Origin: Candidatus Acetothermia bacterium
Lineage (GTDB): Bacteria > Bipolaricaulota > Bipolaricaulia > Bipolaricaulales > Bipolaricaulaceae
Reading direction: 5' to 3'
DNA: 55,876 nt
Assembly: GCA_024653305.1 (NCBI GenBank)
Contig: JANLFW010000010.1
Location: 1-55,876 of the forward strand
The stretch's first letter is position 1. Each line of letters begins with the position of its first letter. Under the pieces are notes generated by a model that saw only the letters and a list, made by a program, of their open reading frames with translations, did not search any database and was not told where the DNA came from. Shown piece after piece: positions 42,650 through 53,000 of this stretch. The position numbers were made by a program, and so were the translations under genes.

Positions 42650-42849
42650 TCCGCGCCCGGGGCGAAGTGCTCGAGGTGTTGCCCGACTCCATGTACCGGG
42701 TGCGGTTGGACAACGGGCACGAGTCGTTGTGCGTGACCTCGGGACGGATGCGCAAGCACTTCATCCGGGTGGTGGTCGGAGATCGGGTGGTGGTGGAGTT
42801 TTCCCCGTACGACCTCACCCGAGGACGGATCGTGTATCGGGAGACGTAA
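42631..42849 (+). CDS. infA: Translation initiation factor IF-1
   Basis: A 72-residue OB-fold protein: [45 protein letters not shown] and [18 protein letters not shown]. The start is TTG with GGAGG 4-8 nt upstream, inside the end of map (19-nt overlap). IF-1 normally has ATG or rare starts, so the TTG fits a weakly initiated factor. Confidence 0.95.
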   Translation: MAKKDVIRARGEVLEVLPDSMYRVRLDNGHESLCVTSGRMRKHFIRVVVGDRVVVEFSPYDLTRGRIVYRET

Positions 42850-42859
42850 GGAGGCGAGG

Positions 42860-42973
42860 ATGAAGATCCGCAGCTCGGTGAAGAGGATATGCGACAAGTG
42901 CCGGGTCATCCGTCGCCACGGCCGCCTGTGGGTTGTGTGCCGCAACCCGAAGCACAAGCAACGGCAAGGGTAG
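42860..42973 (+). CDS. rpmJ: 50S ribosomal protein L36
   Basis: A 37-residue protein, [17 protein letters not shown] followed by [20 protein letters not shown]. Zinc ligands are Cys11, Cys14, Cys27 and His32. AGGAGGCGAGG precedes the ATG. Confidence 0.96.
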   Translation: MKIRSSVKRICDKCRVIRRHGRLWVVCRNPKHKQRQG

Positions 42974-42977
42974 GTGT

Positions 42978-43343
42978 ATGGCGAGGATAGCAGGGATTAA
43001 CCTTCCGGCGAAGAAGAGGATCGAGGTGGCGCTGACCTACATTTACGGTATCGGGCCATCTCGAGCGCGACAGATCCTGCAGCGCACGCGGGTCGACCCG
43101 AACACCAAGGTCATGGACCTCACCGAGCAGGAGGTCACCGCCTTGCGCCGCGAGGTCGAGGCCTGCGTGGTGGAGGGCGATCTGCGGCGCCAGGTGCGTA
43201 ACGATATTCAGCGCCTGATCGACATCGGGTGCTACCGGGGCATTCGACACAAGGTCGGCCTCCCGGTGCGGGGCCAGAAGACCCAGTCCAACGCCCGCAC
43301 CTGGAAGGGGCCGCGGCCGGCCAAAGCGGGCAAGAGGAAATAA
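42978..43343 (+). CDS. rpsM: 30S ribosomal protein S13
   Basis: A 121-residue protein: [33 protein letters not shown], the [33 protein letters not shown] region and a basic tail. Family features are complete. Confidence 0.96.
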   Translation: MARIAGINLPAKKRIEVALTYIYGIGPSRARQILQRTRVDPNTKVMDLTEQEVTALRREVEACVVEGDLRRQVRNDIQRLIDIGCYRGIRHKVGLPVRGQKTQSNARTWKGPRPAKAGKRK

Positions 43344-43345
43344 CC

Positions 43346-43705
43346 GTGCCCAGGACACGCACAACGACGCGGAAGAAGAAGACGATCCGGTTGGACCGGG
43401 CGCGGGTCCATATCCACTCCACGTTCAACAACACGATCATTACGCTGACCGAACCCAACGGCAACGCCATCGGCTGGCAGTCGGGTGGTACCGCGGGTTT
43501 CTCCGGTTCTCGGAAGGGGACCCCGTACGCGGCGCAGCTCGCCGCCCAAGCCCTGGCGCGGGACATGAAGGACTACGGGATCCGCTCAGTGGTGGTGACC
43601 GTGAGCGGCACCGGGCCGGGGCGCCAAGCGGTGGTCCAGACGTTGCGCTCCTCTGGCATCCAGGTGGAAGAGGTCAAGAACGTGACCCCGGTGAGCCATA
43701 GCTAG
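43346..43705 (+). CDS. rpsK: 30S ribosomal protein S11
   Basis: A 119-residue platform protein: HIHSTFNNTIITLTEPNGNAIGWQSGG, FSGSRKGTPYAAQLAA and VTVSGTGPGRQAVVQTLRSSGI. The GTG start is 2 nt after rpsM. Confidence 0.96.
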   Translation: MPRTRTTTRKKKTIRLDRARVHIHSTFNNTIITLTEPNGNAIGWQSGGTAGFSGSRKGTPYAAQLAAQALARDMKDYGIRSVVVTVSGTGPGRQAVVQTLRSSGIQVEEVKNVTPVSHS

Positions 43706-43718
43706 GAGGCCGCACGGT

Positions 43719-44342
43719 ATGGGTAGGTATGTAGGCCCCAAATGCAAGGTGTGCCGACGGGAGGGCGTGAAGCTCTTCCTTCGGGGAGATCGTTGTTATA
43801 CCGGGAAGTGTCCGATCGGCCGACGACCGCAGGCGCCCGGCCAGCACGGGCGGTTCCGCCGCCGGGCCACGCCTTATGCCCTGCGCATCCGGGAGAAACA
43901 GAAGCTGAAGCGGATCTACGGGGTGCGGGAGGCCCAGTTCCGCCGGTACGTGGAGGCGGCCAAGAAGTGGAAGGGCGTGACCGGGGAGGCGCTGCTGAAG
44001 TTCCTCGAGCGGCGGCTGGACAACGTGGTGTACCGCACCGGGTTCGCCCCGTCCCGTGACCAGGCCCGCCAGCTCGTGAGCCATGGCCACTTCGCGGTGA
44101 ACGGTCGGCCCACCAACATCCCCTCCTACCTTGTCCGGGAAGGGGATATCGTTGAGGTCAAGGCGGAGTCCCGGGACAAGCTGCGGGAGCTGGTCAAGGC
44201 CGCGGCCGAGCGTCGTCCCGTCCCCAGTTGGTTGACCCGGGATCTGGAGGGGCTACGGATCCAGGTGGCGGCCGAGCCGAACCTGGAAGAGCTGGACCAG
44301 TCCATCGACACCAGCTTGATCGTCGAGTTCTACTCAAGATAA
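43719..44342 (+). CDS. rpsD: 30S ribosomal protein S4
   Basis: A 207-residue primary assembly protein. The N-terminus carries cysteines at KCKVCRREG and CYTGKC, a zinc-binding form. The S4 RNA-binding motif reads LDNVVYRTGFAPSRDQARQLVSHGHFAVNGRPTNIPS in the expected place. It overlaps rpoA by 1 nt. Confidence 0.96.
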   Translation: MGRYVGPKCKVCRREGVKLFLRGDRCYTGKCPIGRRPQAPGQHGRFRRRATPYALRIREKQKLKRIYGVREAQFRRYVEAAKKWKGVTGEALLKFLERRLDNVVYRTGFAPSRDQARQLVSHGHFAVNGRPTNIPSYLVREGDIVEVKAESRDKLRELVKAAAERRPVPSWLTRDLEGLRIQVAAEPNLEELDQSIDTSLIVEFYSR

Positions 44343-45271
44343 TGCCGACGTTCGTCTATCCGGAATCGGTGACGTGGGAGGAGCACACCGACCACTACGG
44401 GCGGTTGGTGGTGGCCCCGTTGGAGCGGGGCTATGCCACCACCCTCGGCAACAGCCTCCGCCGGGTGCTCTTGTCGTCCCTCCCCGGGGCGGCGGTGGTG
44501 CGGGTCCTGTTCCCTGGACATTTCCACGAGTACGACACCATCGAGGGCGTACGGGAGGACATCCTCGCCATCACGTTGAACCTAAAGGGGCTGGCTATCC
44601 GTACTCGGGACGAGGCCCTGCATCGCCTCTACCTCAACGTGGAGGGGCCGCGGGAGGTCCACGCGCGGGACATCGAGACCCCGGCCGGGGTGGAGATCGT
44701 CAACCCGGATCACTACATCGCCACCCTGGACAAGGGGGGGAGGCTCGAACTGGAGATGGAGGTAGAGACGGGGCGGGGATTTCGGCCGGCCGAGGACAAC
44801 AAGCGGGAGGATGCGCCGCTGGCCCTCATCCCGGTGGACGCCGATTTCTCCCCGACCGAGCGGGTCAACTTCACCGTGGAGGAGACCCGGGTCGGCGGGC
44901 GGTCCGGCTACGAACGGCTGGTGCTTGAGGTGTGGACCAACGGGACGATCTCCCCGCAGGGCGCGGTCGAGCGGGCGGTGGACATCCTGAGCAAACACCT
45001 TTCGCTCCTGGTGGGTGTGAAGGCGGCCGCGGAGGAAACGGCGGCCAAGGCAGTTCCCGAGGAACTCCTCCGCCCACTCGTCGAACTCGGGTTTGAAGTG
45101 CGGGCCTGCAACCTCTTGCGCGAAGAAGGGGTGATCACCCTGGGCGACCTCCTTGCCCGCACCCGGGAGGAGCTCTACGACATCCACGGGTTCGGGGAGA
45201 AGACCCTGGCCCGGGTGGAAAAGCGGTTGAGTGAGCTTGGCCACGCGCTTCGCTCGGAGAAGGAGGTTTAG
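44342..45271 (+). CDS. rpoA: DNA-directed RNA polymerase subunit alpha
   Basis: A 309-residue subunit. The N-terminal domain (RGYATTLGNSLRRVLLSSLPGAAV) drives assembly. The C-terminal domain (ELGFEVRACNLLREEGVITLGDLLARTREELYDIHGFGEKTL) binds UP elements and activators; the usual SVRxxNCL is here EVRACNLL. The ATG overlaps the rpsD stop. Confidence 0.96.
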   Translation: MPTFVYPESVTWEEHTDHYGRLVVAPLERGYATTLGNSLRRVLLSSLPGAAVVRVLFPGHFHEYDTIEGVREDILAITLNLKGLAIRTRDEALHRLYLNVEGPREVHARDIETPAGVEIVNPDHYIATLDKGGRLELEMEVETGRGFRPAEDNKREDAPLALIPVDADFSPTERVNFTVEETRVGGRSGYERLVLEVWTNGTISPQGAVERAVDILSKHLSLLVGVKAAAEETAAKAVPEELLRPLVELGFEVRACNLLREEGVITLGDLLARTREELYDIHGFGEKTLARVEKRLSELGHALRSEKEV

Positions 45272-45622
45272 GTGAGGCATCGGCGCAAGGTAGCCAAGCT
45301 CAGTATGCGGAGCGACCGCCGTCGTTCGGTATTGAGCGGGCAGGCCAAGGATCTCATCCTCTACGGCAAGGTGGACACCACCCCCGCCCGGGCGCGGGCC
45401 ACCCAAGCATTGGTGGAGCGGCTGGTGACGTGGGCGCGGCGCGGCGATCAGGCCGCGCAACGGATGGCGTTCTCCGTGCTCCGGGACAAAGAGGCCACCC
45501 ACAAGCTGTTCGCCGAGATCGGTCCCCAGTACCGGGAGCGGGATGGGGGGTACACGCGGCTGCTCAAGCTGGGACCTCGCCACGGAGATGGGGCGGAGAT
45601 GGCCCGCCTGACCTGGGTCTGA
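45272..45622 (+). CDS. rplQ: 50S ribosomal protein L17
   Basis: A 116-residue protein: [45 protein letters not shown] and a C-terminus ending RLTWV. The GTG directly follows the rpoA stop. Confidence 0.95.
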   Translation: MRHRRKVAKLSMRSDRRRSVLSGQAKDLILYGKVDTTPARARATQALVERLVTWARRGDQAAQRMAFSVLRDKEATHKLFAEIGPQYRERDGGYTRLLKLGPRHGDGAEMARLTWV

Positions 45623-45624
45623 AC

Positions 45625-46011
45625 ATGGTCCGCCGGGTGGTCGCCCCCAAGGGCCTCCACACCGCGGGCCCGTATTCCCCGGCCGTTCAGGCCGGGCCGT
45701 TGTTGTTCATCTCCGGGCAGCTCCCCCTCGACCCGGCCTCGGGCCAGCTCCTGCCCGGCCCGATCGAGGCCCAGACCAAAAGGTGCCTGGAGAACCTCAA
45801 CGAGATCCTCTCCGCGGCCGGCGGGTCCCTCCAGGACCTCGTCAAGGTCACGATCTACCTCGCGGACATGCGGGACCTCGAGGCCGTGAACCGGGCCTAC
45901 GCCGAGCACTTCGACCTCGCCCCCCCGGCCCGGGCCTGCATCGGGGTGGCCAGCCTCCCCAAGGGTGCCCGGATCGAGATCGAGGCGATCGCCTACCTCC
46001 CCCAGGCCTAG
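45625..46011 (+). CDS. ridA: RidA family reactive-imine deaminase
   Basis: A 128-residue YjgF/YER057c/UK114 protein. Arg103 in [12 protein letters not shown] is the residue that binds the carboxylate of enamine/imine intermediates, and the [23 protein letters not shown] start is typical. RidA clears 2-aminoacrylate made by PLP enzymes. It is the last gene of the ribosomal superoperon, 2 nt after rplQ, and converges with tdh. Confidence 0.92.
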   Translation: MVRRVVAPKGLHTAGPYSPAVQAGPLLFISGQLPLDPASGQLLPGPIEAQTKRCLENLNEILSAAGGSLQDLVKVTIYLADMRDLEAVNRAYAEHFDLAPPARACIGVASLPKGARIEIEAIAYLPQA

Positions 46012-46964
46012 AGCTCCCCCCGTTCGTGCCGGCGGCGCAGGGCCCCGAGCATGTCCTCCACCATCGCCGCCAGGTCATACTTGGGCTCCCAGCCCCAATC
46101 TTCCCGGGCTGCGGAGTCGTCGATGCTTCGCGGCCAGGAGTCGGCAATGGCCTGGCGGAAGTCCGGGGCGTAGGTGCAAATAAAAGAGGGCATGGGCTTT
46201 TTGATCTCTGCCGCGAGCTCCCCCGCGGAGAAACTCATCCCCGTGATGTTGTACATCCGGTACCGCAGCCGGGACGGATCCGCGTCCATGAGTTCCAGCG
46301 CAGCCCTCAGGCAGTCCGGCATGTACATCATGGGCAAGGTCGTGTCCGGCCGCACAAAACAGGTGTACGGCTCGCCTTTAACTGCCGCGTAGAACATCTC
46401 CACCGCGTAGTCGGTGGTCCCTCCTCCGGGCGGGGTCTCGCTGGAGATGATGCCGGGGAAGCGCAGTCCCCGCACGTCCAGGCCATAGCGGCGCGCGTAG
46501 TACTCGCACAGAAGCTCCCCGGCCACCTTGGTCACCCCGTACATGGTGGTGGGGGAGAGCACCGTGTCCTGGGGGGTGAGGTCGCGGGGGGTTCGTGGCC
46601 CGAACACCGCGATGGAGCTGGGCCAAAAGACTTGGCGGATCCCGTGGGCTCGGGCGGCCTCGAGGACGTTGTAAAGCCCCTCCATGTTGACGCGCCAGGC
46701 GAGCTTGGGGTCCCGCTCGCCCGAAGCGGAGAGGACCGCGGCCAGATGGTACACCACCTCGGTCTTGTACTTCCGCACCACCTCCTCCACCTGCGCCCGA
46801 TCGGTCACGTCCAGGGTCACGAACGGCCCGGACGAGCGCAGCGGCTCCGGGGGAGTCCGCCTGTGGCCCGCCGCCACTACCTGCTCCCTTCCGTACCTCT
46901 CCCGAAGGGCCAAGGTGAGCTCCGATCCAATTTGGCCTGTGGCTCCAGTCACCAGGATGCACAT
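46008..46964 (-). CDS. tdh: L-threonine 3-dehydrogenase, SDR type
   Basis: A 318-residue NAD-dependent extended short-chain dehydrogenase. GATGQIG (7-13) binds NAD, Ser116 and YGVTK (Tyr142, Lys146) are catalytic. Segments such as [21 protein letters not shown] and YMPDCLRA are typical of the SDR-type threonine dehydrogenase rather than sugar epimerases. It oxidises threonine to 2-amino-3-ketobutyrate. kbl, encoding the next enzyme, is divergently transcribed 120 bp away. The ATG at 46964 follows AAGGA; an in-frame ATG 11 codons earlier sits on the -10 element and is less likely. Confidence 0.88.
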   Translation of the reverse strand: MCILVTGATGQIGSELTLALRERYGREQVVAAGHRRTPPEPLRSSGPFVTLDVTDRAQVEEVVRKYKTEVVYHLAAVLSASGERDPKLAWRVNMEGLYNVLEAARAHGIRQVFWPSSIAVFGPRTPRDLTPQDTVLSPTTMYGVTKVAGELLCEYYARRYGLDVRGLRFPGIISSETPPGGGTTDYAVEMFYAAVKGEPYTCFVRPDTTLPMMYMPDCLRAALELMDADPSRLRYRMYNITGMSFSAGELAAEIKKPMPSFICTYAPDFRQAIADSWPRSIDDSAAREDWGWEPKYDLAAMVEDMLGALRRRHERGEL

Positions 46965-46994
46965 GTCCCGTCCTTTCTTTCCAGTGCTGTTGGG

Positions 46995-47036
46995 CATTCT
47001 ATCGGTCCTGTGCGATCAGGACAAACCCGGGGTTTG
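46995..47036. promoter_or_regulatory. tdh promoter and palindromic operators between tdh and kbl
   Basis: On the minus strand, TTGTCC, a 17-nt spacer and TAGAAT (near 47000-46995) form a promoter for tdh. Its spacer contains the inverted repeat GTCCTG (47005-47010) / CAGGAC (47017-47022). Next to it lies a perfect 7-bp palindrome CAAACCC / GGGTTTG (47022-47036). These sites could coordinate both divergent genes. Confidence 0.5.
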
Positions 47037-47084
47037 CCCGGCCCTGGGTCCTTGGGTAACCTGGGAACGAAGGAGGAGAAAAGG

Positions 47085-48260
<1,176 letters not shown>

Positions 48261-48264
48261 GGGG

Positions 48265-48918
48265 GTGGCCGTGGCGGCGTGGGAGTTCCTGGCGCGGATC
48301 GTGGTGGCGGGGGCGGTCGGGGGGACGATCGGGTTGGAGCGGGAGCTGCGCGGCCGGGCGGCCGGGCTACGCACGCACATCCTCGTGTGCGCCGGGGCGG
48401 CGGTGGTGATGGCGGTGGCGGAGGCGCTGGGGCAGCCGGACGGCCCGGGGCGGGCTCTCGCCGGAATTGTGACCGGGGTCGGGTTTCTGGGGGCGGGGGC
48501 GATCGTCAAGACCGGGGACATCGTGCGCGGTCTCACCACCGCGGCCTGTATCTGGTTCGTGGCCGCGCTGGGGGTGGTGGTCGGGCAGGGGCTGTACGTC
48601 CTCGGGGCGGGCAGCACCGCGTTGGCCTTGTTCGTGTTGGTGACGCTGAACCGCGTCGAGCGCTGGATCCCCGCCCTCACCTATCACACCGTTGCCGTCC
48701 GCGCCGAGCTGGCGGAGGCGGCGGGGTTGGAGGAGCGGTGCCGAGCGGTGCTCGCTGCCGCCGGTTACCGGGTGCTGGCCGTGGACCTCACGCTGGACCG
48801 GGCCGAACACCAAGCGACGCTGGTGCTCCACGTGCGGGTGCAGGGGACGCCGGAGGTGTCACGGGTGGCCCAGGAGCTCCTGGCCATGCCCGAGGTGATC
48901 CAGGTCAAGTGGGGATGA
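48265..48918 (+). CDS. MgtC/SapB family membrane protein
   Basis: A 217-residue protein. Four or five N-terminal membrane helices carry the family marks GGTIGLERELRGRAAGLRTHILVCAGA, GVGFLGAGAI and VRGLTTAACIWFVAALG. A soluble ACT-like C-terminal domain covers residues about 135-217. Relatives are linked to Mg2+ homeostasis. It probably shares the kbl transcript. Confidence 0.88.
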   Translation: MAVAAWEFLARIVVAGAVGGTIGLERELRGRAAGLRTHILVCAGAAVVMAVAEALGQPDGPGRALAGIVTGVGFLGAGAIVKTGDIVRGLTTAACIWFVAALGVVVGQGLYVLGAGSTALALFVLVTLNRVERWIPALTYHTVAVRAELAEAAGLEERCRAVLAAAGYRVLAVDLTLDRAEHQATLVLHVRVQGTPEVSRVAQELLAMPEVIQVKWG

Positions 48919-48927
48919 AGGGCGGCC

Positions 48928-49473
48928 TCACAGCCCGAGTTCGCCCCGGATGGCCTGCATCGCCGTAAGGACCGCGGTGACGAACTCGTCGAGCGACATC
49001 CCCAGGTTCGTACACGCGGCGATCGCCTCCCGGGATGCGGACCGGGCGAACCCTTTTTCCCGGTAGCGGTTGAGCACGTTCTGCGGGGTGAGGCCCCCGA
49101 GGCGCTCCGGGTGCACCAGGGCCGCGGCCACGATAAGGCCGGTGAGGGGGTCCACCGCGGACAGAGCCCACTCCATCGGAGTGTCCGGCGCCTTCTGGCC
49201 GGCGTGGGCGAGGATCGCGCCCAAGACCTCCTCGTCGGTGAACCCTTGCCCGCGCAGGGAGTCCACCGTCACCCGCCCGTGCCGATCCGGGCGGTCTTTG
49301 GTGTCCTCGTAATCGAGATCGTGGAGCAGACCGGCCAATGCCCACCGATCTGGATCCCCGGCAAAGTGGGGGGCGAGGGCGCGCATCGCCGCCTCCACCG
49401 CCAGCATGTGCTTCACCAGGTTCTTCGTCTTCACCCTCTCCTGCACGAGCGCCAGCGCCTCCTTGCGGGTCAT
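48928..49473 (-). CDS. HD-domain phosphohydrolase
   Basis: A 181-residue HDIG-type protein. The HD pair is His51-Asp52 in LAGLLHDLDYE; upstream His22 and downstream HPER/AILAHAG add metal ligands. Substrates vary (nucleotides, cyclic dinucleotides); the compact size is that of small HDIG proteins and it lacks the HD-GYP signature. The start overlaps the nth stop by 3 nt, so both are co-translated. Confidence 0.8.
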   Translation of the reverse strand: MTRKEALALVQERVKTKNLVKHMLAVEAAMRALAPHFAGDPDRWALAGLLHDLDYEDTKDRPDRHGRVTVDSLRGQGFTDEEVLGAILAHAGQKAPDTPMEWALSAVDPLTGLIVAAALVHPERLGGLTPQNVLNRYREKGFARSASREAIAACTNLGMSLDEFVTAVLTAMQAIRGELGL

Positions 49474-50165
49474 CGCACCTCCTTTCGCGGTGGCCCCATT
49501 CTAGCCTGATTCGGATGAGTTGATCGGGCGTATCCACACAGGTCGGCGAGCGGACACGCCGGACACCGGGGCCGCCGGGCCCGGCAGATCTCCCGCCCCA
49601 GCCGGATCAGCTGGAGGTGGACCTCGGCCTCCGTCCCTGGGGGCACGAGGGGGGCGAGGGCAGCGTGCGGTTCGGCTTGGGAATCGACGATCCCCAACCG
49701 TCGCGTCACCCGACGGATGTGCGTGTCTACCGGGAAGAACGGGCGGCCGAACCCGAACAAGAGCACCACGTACGCCGTCTTCTTCCCGATCCCGGGCAGA
49801 GACAGGAGCCATGCCGCCGCCTCCTCGTCCGGGAGCCCCGCGAGGAAGGCGAGGGAGAGCTCTCCCTGTTCGTCCTGGATACGGCGGAGCACATGCTTCA
49901 GGCGGGCCGCCCGCTGGTGATGGAGCCCAGCCCCCTGGATGGCCCGCTCCACATCGGCCACCGGGGCAGACAACACCGCCTCCCAAGTAGGGAAGCGGCG
50001 GCGGAGCTCGGCATAGGCCCGGTCGCGGTTGCGATCCGATGTGTTCTGGGAAAGAATGGTGCGGACGAGGAGGTCGAGCGGATCGCCACCCGGGCCCTCG
50101 CGGATCGGGCCGAACCTCGTGCGCAGGCGGCGGGCCACCTCGAGGAGCACCTTCCGCTCGTCCAT
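49470..50165 (-). CDS. nth: Endonuclease III
   Basis: A 231-residue DNA glycosylase/AP lyase. The helix-hairpin-helix LPGIGKKTAYVVLLFGFGRP contains the catalytic Lys129, and Asp147 lies in VDTHIRRV. The 4Fe-4S ligands are Cys194, Cys201, Cys204 and Cys210 (C-x6-C-x2-C-x5-C). It removes oxidised pyrimidines. The ATG at 50165 begins the conserved fold; the open frame further upstream is not conserved. TATCCT lies 7 nt before the ATG with no ribosome-binding site. Confidence 0.93.
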   Translation of the reverse strand: MDERKVLLEVARRLRTRFGPIREGPGGDPLDLLVRTILSQNTSDRNRDRAYAELRRRFPTWEAVLSAPVADVERAIQGAGLHHQRAARLKHVLRRIQDEQGELSLAFLAGLPDEEAAAWLLSLPGIGKKTAYVVLLFGFGRPFFPVDTHIRRVTRRLGIVDSQAEPHAALAPLVPPGTEAEVHLQLIRLGREICRARRPRCPACPLADLCGYARSTHPNQARMGPPRKEVR

Positions 50166-50193
50166 GGACCCGAGGATAGGGGAAGGCGAGGAG

Positions 50194-51546
50194 ATGGGCA
50201 AGGGAGACGGGCTTCGTGCTGATGCGTGGCGCATCGTCCAGGCCGCGCTGGCCGCGGTGGACCCGACGGCGTGCGTGCACCGGGCCCTGCGACGGGAGGA
50301 CGACCGGCTGCGGGTGGGGGAGAGCATCTACGATCTCCGCCGAACGCGGCGGGTCGTGGTGGTGGGGATGGGGAAGGCCGCGGCGCGGATGGCGGTGGCC
50401 GTGGAGGAGGCCATCGGCGATCGGATCAGCGCCGGCCTCGTGGTCACCGCGGACGGCTGCGGTGTCGCGACCCGGCGGGTCGAGGTGGTGGAGGCCGGCC
50501 ATCCGGTGCCGGACGCGCGGGGACTCGCCGCCGCCCGCCGGATCGTGGCGCTGGTGGACGGCGCCGGGGAGGACGATCTCGTGATCGTCCTCATCTCCGG
50601 TGGCGGCTCGGCCCTGCTCACCCTGCCCGCGGAGGGCCTTTCCCTGGACGACCTCGCCCAGGTGAACGCGCTCCTCCTGCGCAGCGGGGCGCCCATCCAC
50701 GAGATGAACACGGTGCGCAAGCACCTGTCCCAGGTCAAAGGCGGGCAGCTCGCCCGGCGGGCGGCCCCGGCTCAAGTGCTGGCCCTGATCCTGTCCGACG
50801 TCCCTGGCGATCCCTTGGACGTGATCGCCTCTGGCCCCACCGTCCCCGACCCCACCACCTACGCCGATGCGGAGCGGGTCCTCCGTGGCTACGGGTTGTG
50901 GGATGAGGTCCCCCTCTCCGTGCGGGGGCACATCGCCGCCGGGGCGACGGGAGGGCTTCCCGAGACCCCCAAGCCCGGGGACCCCCTGTTCACTCGGGTG
51001 GTGAACGTGCTCGTGGGCACGGGGAGGGTGGCGGCGGAGGCGGCGCGAGCGGAGGGCGAGGCCCTTGGGTACCAAGGGCTCATCCTCACCACCACCCTCG
51101 CCGGGGAGGCGCGGGAGGTGGGAAAGGTGGTGGCCGCTGTGGCCCGGGAGGCGGTGCGGTTTGGCCGGCCGGTGGGGCGGCCGGGGCTCCTCGTGGCGGC
51201 CGGGGAGACCACGGTCACCGTGCGCGGGCCGGGCAAGGGCGGCCGGAACCAGGAACTTGCCCTATCCGCGGCCAGGGGGATCGCCGGGATCCCCGGGGTG
51301 GTGATCTGCGCGCTGGGCACCGATGGCCGGGACGGACCTACCGATGCCGCGGGGGCCATCGTGGACGGCGGCACCGTCGCCCGGATGAGGGAAGCCGGGG
51401 TGGACCCGGCCGAAGCCCTGACCAGGAACGACGCCGGAGGCGCCCTCCGGGCCTCCGGAGACCTCCTCGTCACCGGCCCTACCGGAACGAACGTGGCCGA
51501 CCTGTGCCTCGTGCTCGTAGGGAGGGACGACGATGATCAAGGCTGA
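50194..51546 (+). CDS. Glycerate 2-kinase (MOFRL family)
   Basis: A 450-residue class II glycerate kinase. Marks are VVVVGMGKAAARMA, the ISGGGSALLTLPAEGLSL motif, EMNTVRKHLSQVKGGQLA, LSDVPGDPLDVIASGPT and, in the C-terminal MOFRL domain, PGKGGRNQELALSAA and GTDGRDGPTDAAGAI. It makes 2-phosphoglycerate for serine-cycle or glycerate use. It is divergent from nth (28-bp gap) and overlaps the PPC gene by 14 nt. Confidence 0.92.
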   Translation: MGKGDGLRADAWRIVQAALAAVDPTACVHRALRREDDRLRVGESIYDLRRTRRVVVVGMGKAAARMAVAVEEAIGDRISAGLVVTADGCGVATRRVEVVEAGHPVPDARGLAAARRIVALVDGAGEDDLVIVLISGGGSALLTLPAEGLSLDDLAQVNALLLRSGAPIHEMNTVRKHLSQVKGGQLARRAAPAQVLALILSDVPGDPLDVIASGPTVPDPTTYADAERVLRGYGLWDEVPLSVRGHIAAGATGGLPETPKPGDPLFTRVVNVLVGTGRVAAEAARAEGEALGYQGLILTTTLAGEAREVGKVVAAVAREAVRFGRPVGRPGLLVAAGETTVTVRGPGKGGRNQELALSAARGIAGIPGVVICALGTDGRDGPTDAAGAIVDGGTVARMREAGVDPAEALTRNDAGGALRASGDLLVTGPTGTNVADLCLVLVGRDDDDQG

Positions 51547-51949
51547 GAGCGGTTCAGTCGTGGTGGTGCGGTGTCAGGATGGGGAGAGGCTTCCCGATGT
51601 CCTCCTTGAACTTGGCTTGCAAGCGGCAGGGATCCTCTGCGGGATCGGGATGGTCCGCGACCTTGCCCTTGGGTACTGGGACGGGGAGAAATACGTGGAG
51701 GAGCGGGTCGAGGAGCCGGTGGAGCTCCTTTCCCTCCAGGGGAACATCGGGGACGAGGAGGGCCGGCCCGTGGTCCACGTCCACGTGGTGGCCGGGCGTA
51801 AGGGGGGCGAGGCGATCGGGGGCCACCTCCTGTCCGCCACGGTCCACAACACGGCGGAGATCATCCTCCTCCCTCTGGCGGGGGTGCGGCTCGCCCGCCG
51901 CCGGGAACCCACAGGGCTCTTGGGCCTCTACCCACAGGACGGGACTTAG
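51533..51949 (+). CDS. PPC/DUF296 domain protein
   Basis: A 138-residue protein of the plants-and-prokaryotes-conserved domain. The signature PVVHVHVVAGRKGGEAIGGHLLSATVHNTAEIIL supplies the metal-binding histidines. The bacterial function is not established. It begins within the 3' end of the glycerate kinase gene. Confidence 0.85.
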   Translation: MIKAESGSVVVVRCQDGERLPDVLLELGLQAAGILCGIGMVRDLALGYWDGEKYVEERVEEPVELLSLQGNIGDEEGRPVVHVHVVAGRKGGEAIGGHLLSATVHNTAEIILLPLAGVRLARRREPTGLLGLYPQDGT

Positions 51950-51967
51950 CAGTTCCACGGAGGCGCC

Positions 51968-52732
51968 ATGAGTGACCACCTTGATACGCTTAGAACTGTT
52001 TGGAACGAGAGGGTTCTCCGGGAGGCGTGCCGTGAGCAAGAAGACCCAAGGAAGCGAGTTCACACCGATCTCCTCTGGAGGATCCTCGACAGGCACCTTC
52101 CGCCTCCTCCATGCCGGATCCTCGATGCGGGCGCAGGGACCGGAAGGTTCTCCCCCCTGGCAAAACGGGGTTACCGGGTAGCCCACCTCGATTTGGCGCC
52201 GGAGATGCTCAAGCACGCGGAAGAGCAGGCCGCGAAAAACGGCATAGCCACTGTCCATTTCATGGAAGGCTCGATCACTGACCTCTCCCAATTCCCTGAC
52301 CGAAGCTTCGAGGTCGTGGTTTGTGTGATGAACCGCCTTGGGGTGATCACGGAAAGCGGGGTCAAGTTTGATCTGCAGCACTTCGGAGCCCTTAGGACCG
52401 TGCGCGAGGTCTATGCCACCGGGAACCTGGTGGTCACGCCAGAACTGAAGGAGCTTCAGTATATCATGCCCAGTTGGCACGCCTTTACCCCGGGGGAGTT
52501 GACCCATGAGCTAGGGGCCCGTGGTCTTGAGGTGGTAGAGATCTCGGCTCCGGGTACGCGGGCTCGGTTTGTGGATCCAGGATTGCTCACCCGGTTGTTT
52601 GCCTGCCCGGAGGCGTATGCCGAGTGCCTCGCGTTCGAGGAGGAGTTCGATCGGGACCCCACCCTTGTTGGGGTCGGAGCTGTGGGTGCAGGCGGGTTGG
52701 CGGCTGTAGCTGTGCGGCGGGAGCCACGGTAG
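51968..52732 (+). CDS. Class I SAM-dependent methyltransferase
   Basis: A 254-residue protein. Motif I ILDAGAGTGRF (51-61) binds S-adenosylmethionine, followed by HLDLAPEMLKHAEEQA and FMEGSITDLSQF. The region after motif IV (VCVMNRLGVITESGVKFDLQ) departs from common methyltransferases, so the substrate cannot be guessed. GC content is slightly lower than in neighbours. Confidence 0.75.
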   Translation: MSDHLDTLRTVWNERVLREACREQEDPRKRVHTDLLWRILDRHLPPPPCRILDAGAGTGRFSPLAKRGYRVAHLDLAPEMLKHAEEQAAKNGIATVHFMEGSITDLSQFPDRSFEVVVCVMNRLGVITESGVKFDLQHFGALRTVREVYATGNLVVTPELKELQYIMPSWHAFTPGELTHELGARGLEVVEISAPGTRARFVDPGLLTRLFACPEAYAECLAFEEEFDRDPTLVGVGAVGAGGLAAVAVRREPR

Positions 52733-52746
52733 TCGGGAGCCGGGGG

Positions 52747-52775
52747 TTGACCCCGGGTCCCGGGGGGGCTAAAAC
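52747..52775 (+). promoter_or_regulatory. Promoter of the tRNA cluster
   Basis: TTGACC (52747-52752), 17-nt spacer, TAAAAC (52770-52775), 10 nt before tRNA-Leu. Confidence 0.6.
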
Positions 52776-52785
52776 CGTCGTCGAG

Positions 52786-52867
52786 GCGAAGGTGGCGGAA
52801 CAGGCAGACGCGCTGGCCTTAGGAGCCAGTGCCGCAAGGCGTGCGGGTTCGAGTCCCGCCCTTCGCA
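52786..52867 (+). tRNA. tRNA-Leu (anticodon TAG)
   Basis: An 82-nt cloverleaf. Acceptor GCGAAGG/CCTTCGC, anticodon stem CTGGC/GCCAG with loop CTTAGGA, a short variable arm and T-loop TTCGAGT. CCA is not encoded. Confidence 0.95.
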
Positions 52868-52873
52868 CTACGC

Positions 52874-52902
52874 TTGGACGAGTGGACGGGGGCCCGTATA
52901 AT
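52874..52902 (+). promoter_or_regulatory. Internal promoter before tRNA-Gly
   Basis: TTGGAC (52874-52879), 17-nt spacer and a perfect TATAAT (52897-52902), 11 nt before the mature 5' end of tRNA-Gly. Confidence 0.65.
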
Positions 52903-52913
52903 CGGGTCGGCAA

Positions 52914-52989
52914 GCGGGAATAGCTCAGTTGGTAGAGCGCCACCTTGCCAAGGTGGAGGTCGCGGGTTCGAATCCCGTTTCCCGCTCCA
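52914..52989 (+). tRNA. tRNA-Gly (anticodon GCC)
   Basis: Acceptor GCGGGAA/TTCCCGC, anticodon loop CTTGCCA, T-loop TTCGAAT, discriminator T, CCA encoded. Confidence 0.96.
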
Positions 52990-53000
52990 AGCGAAGGTGC

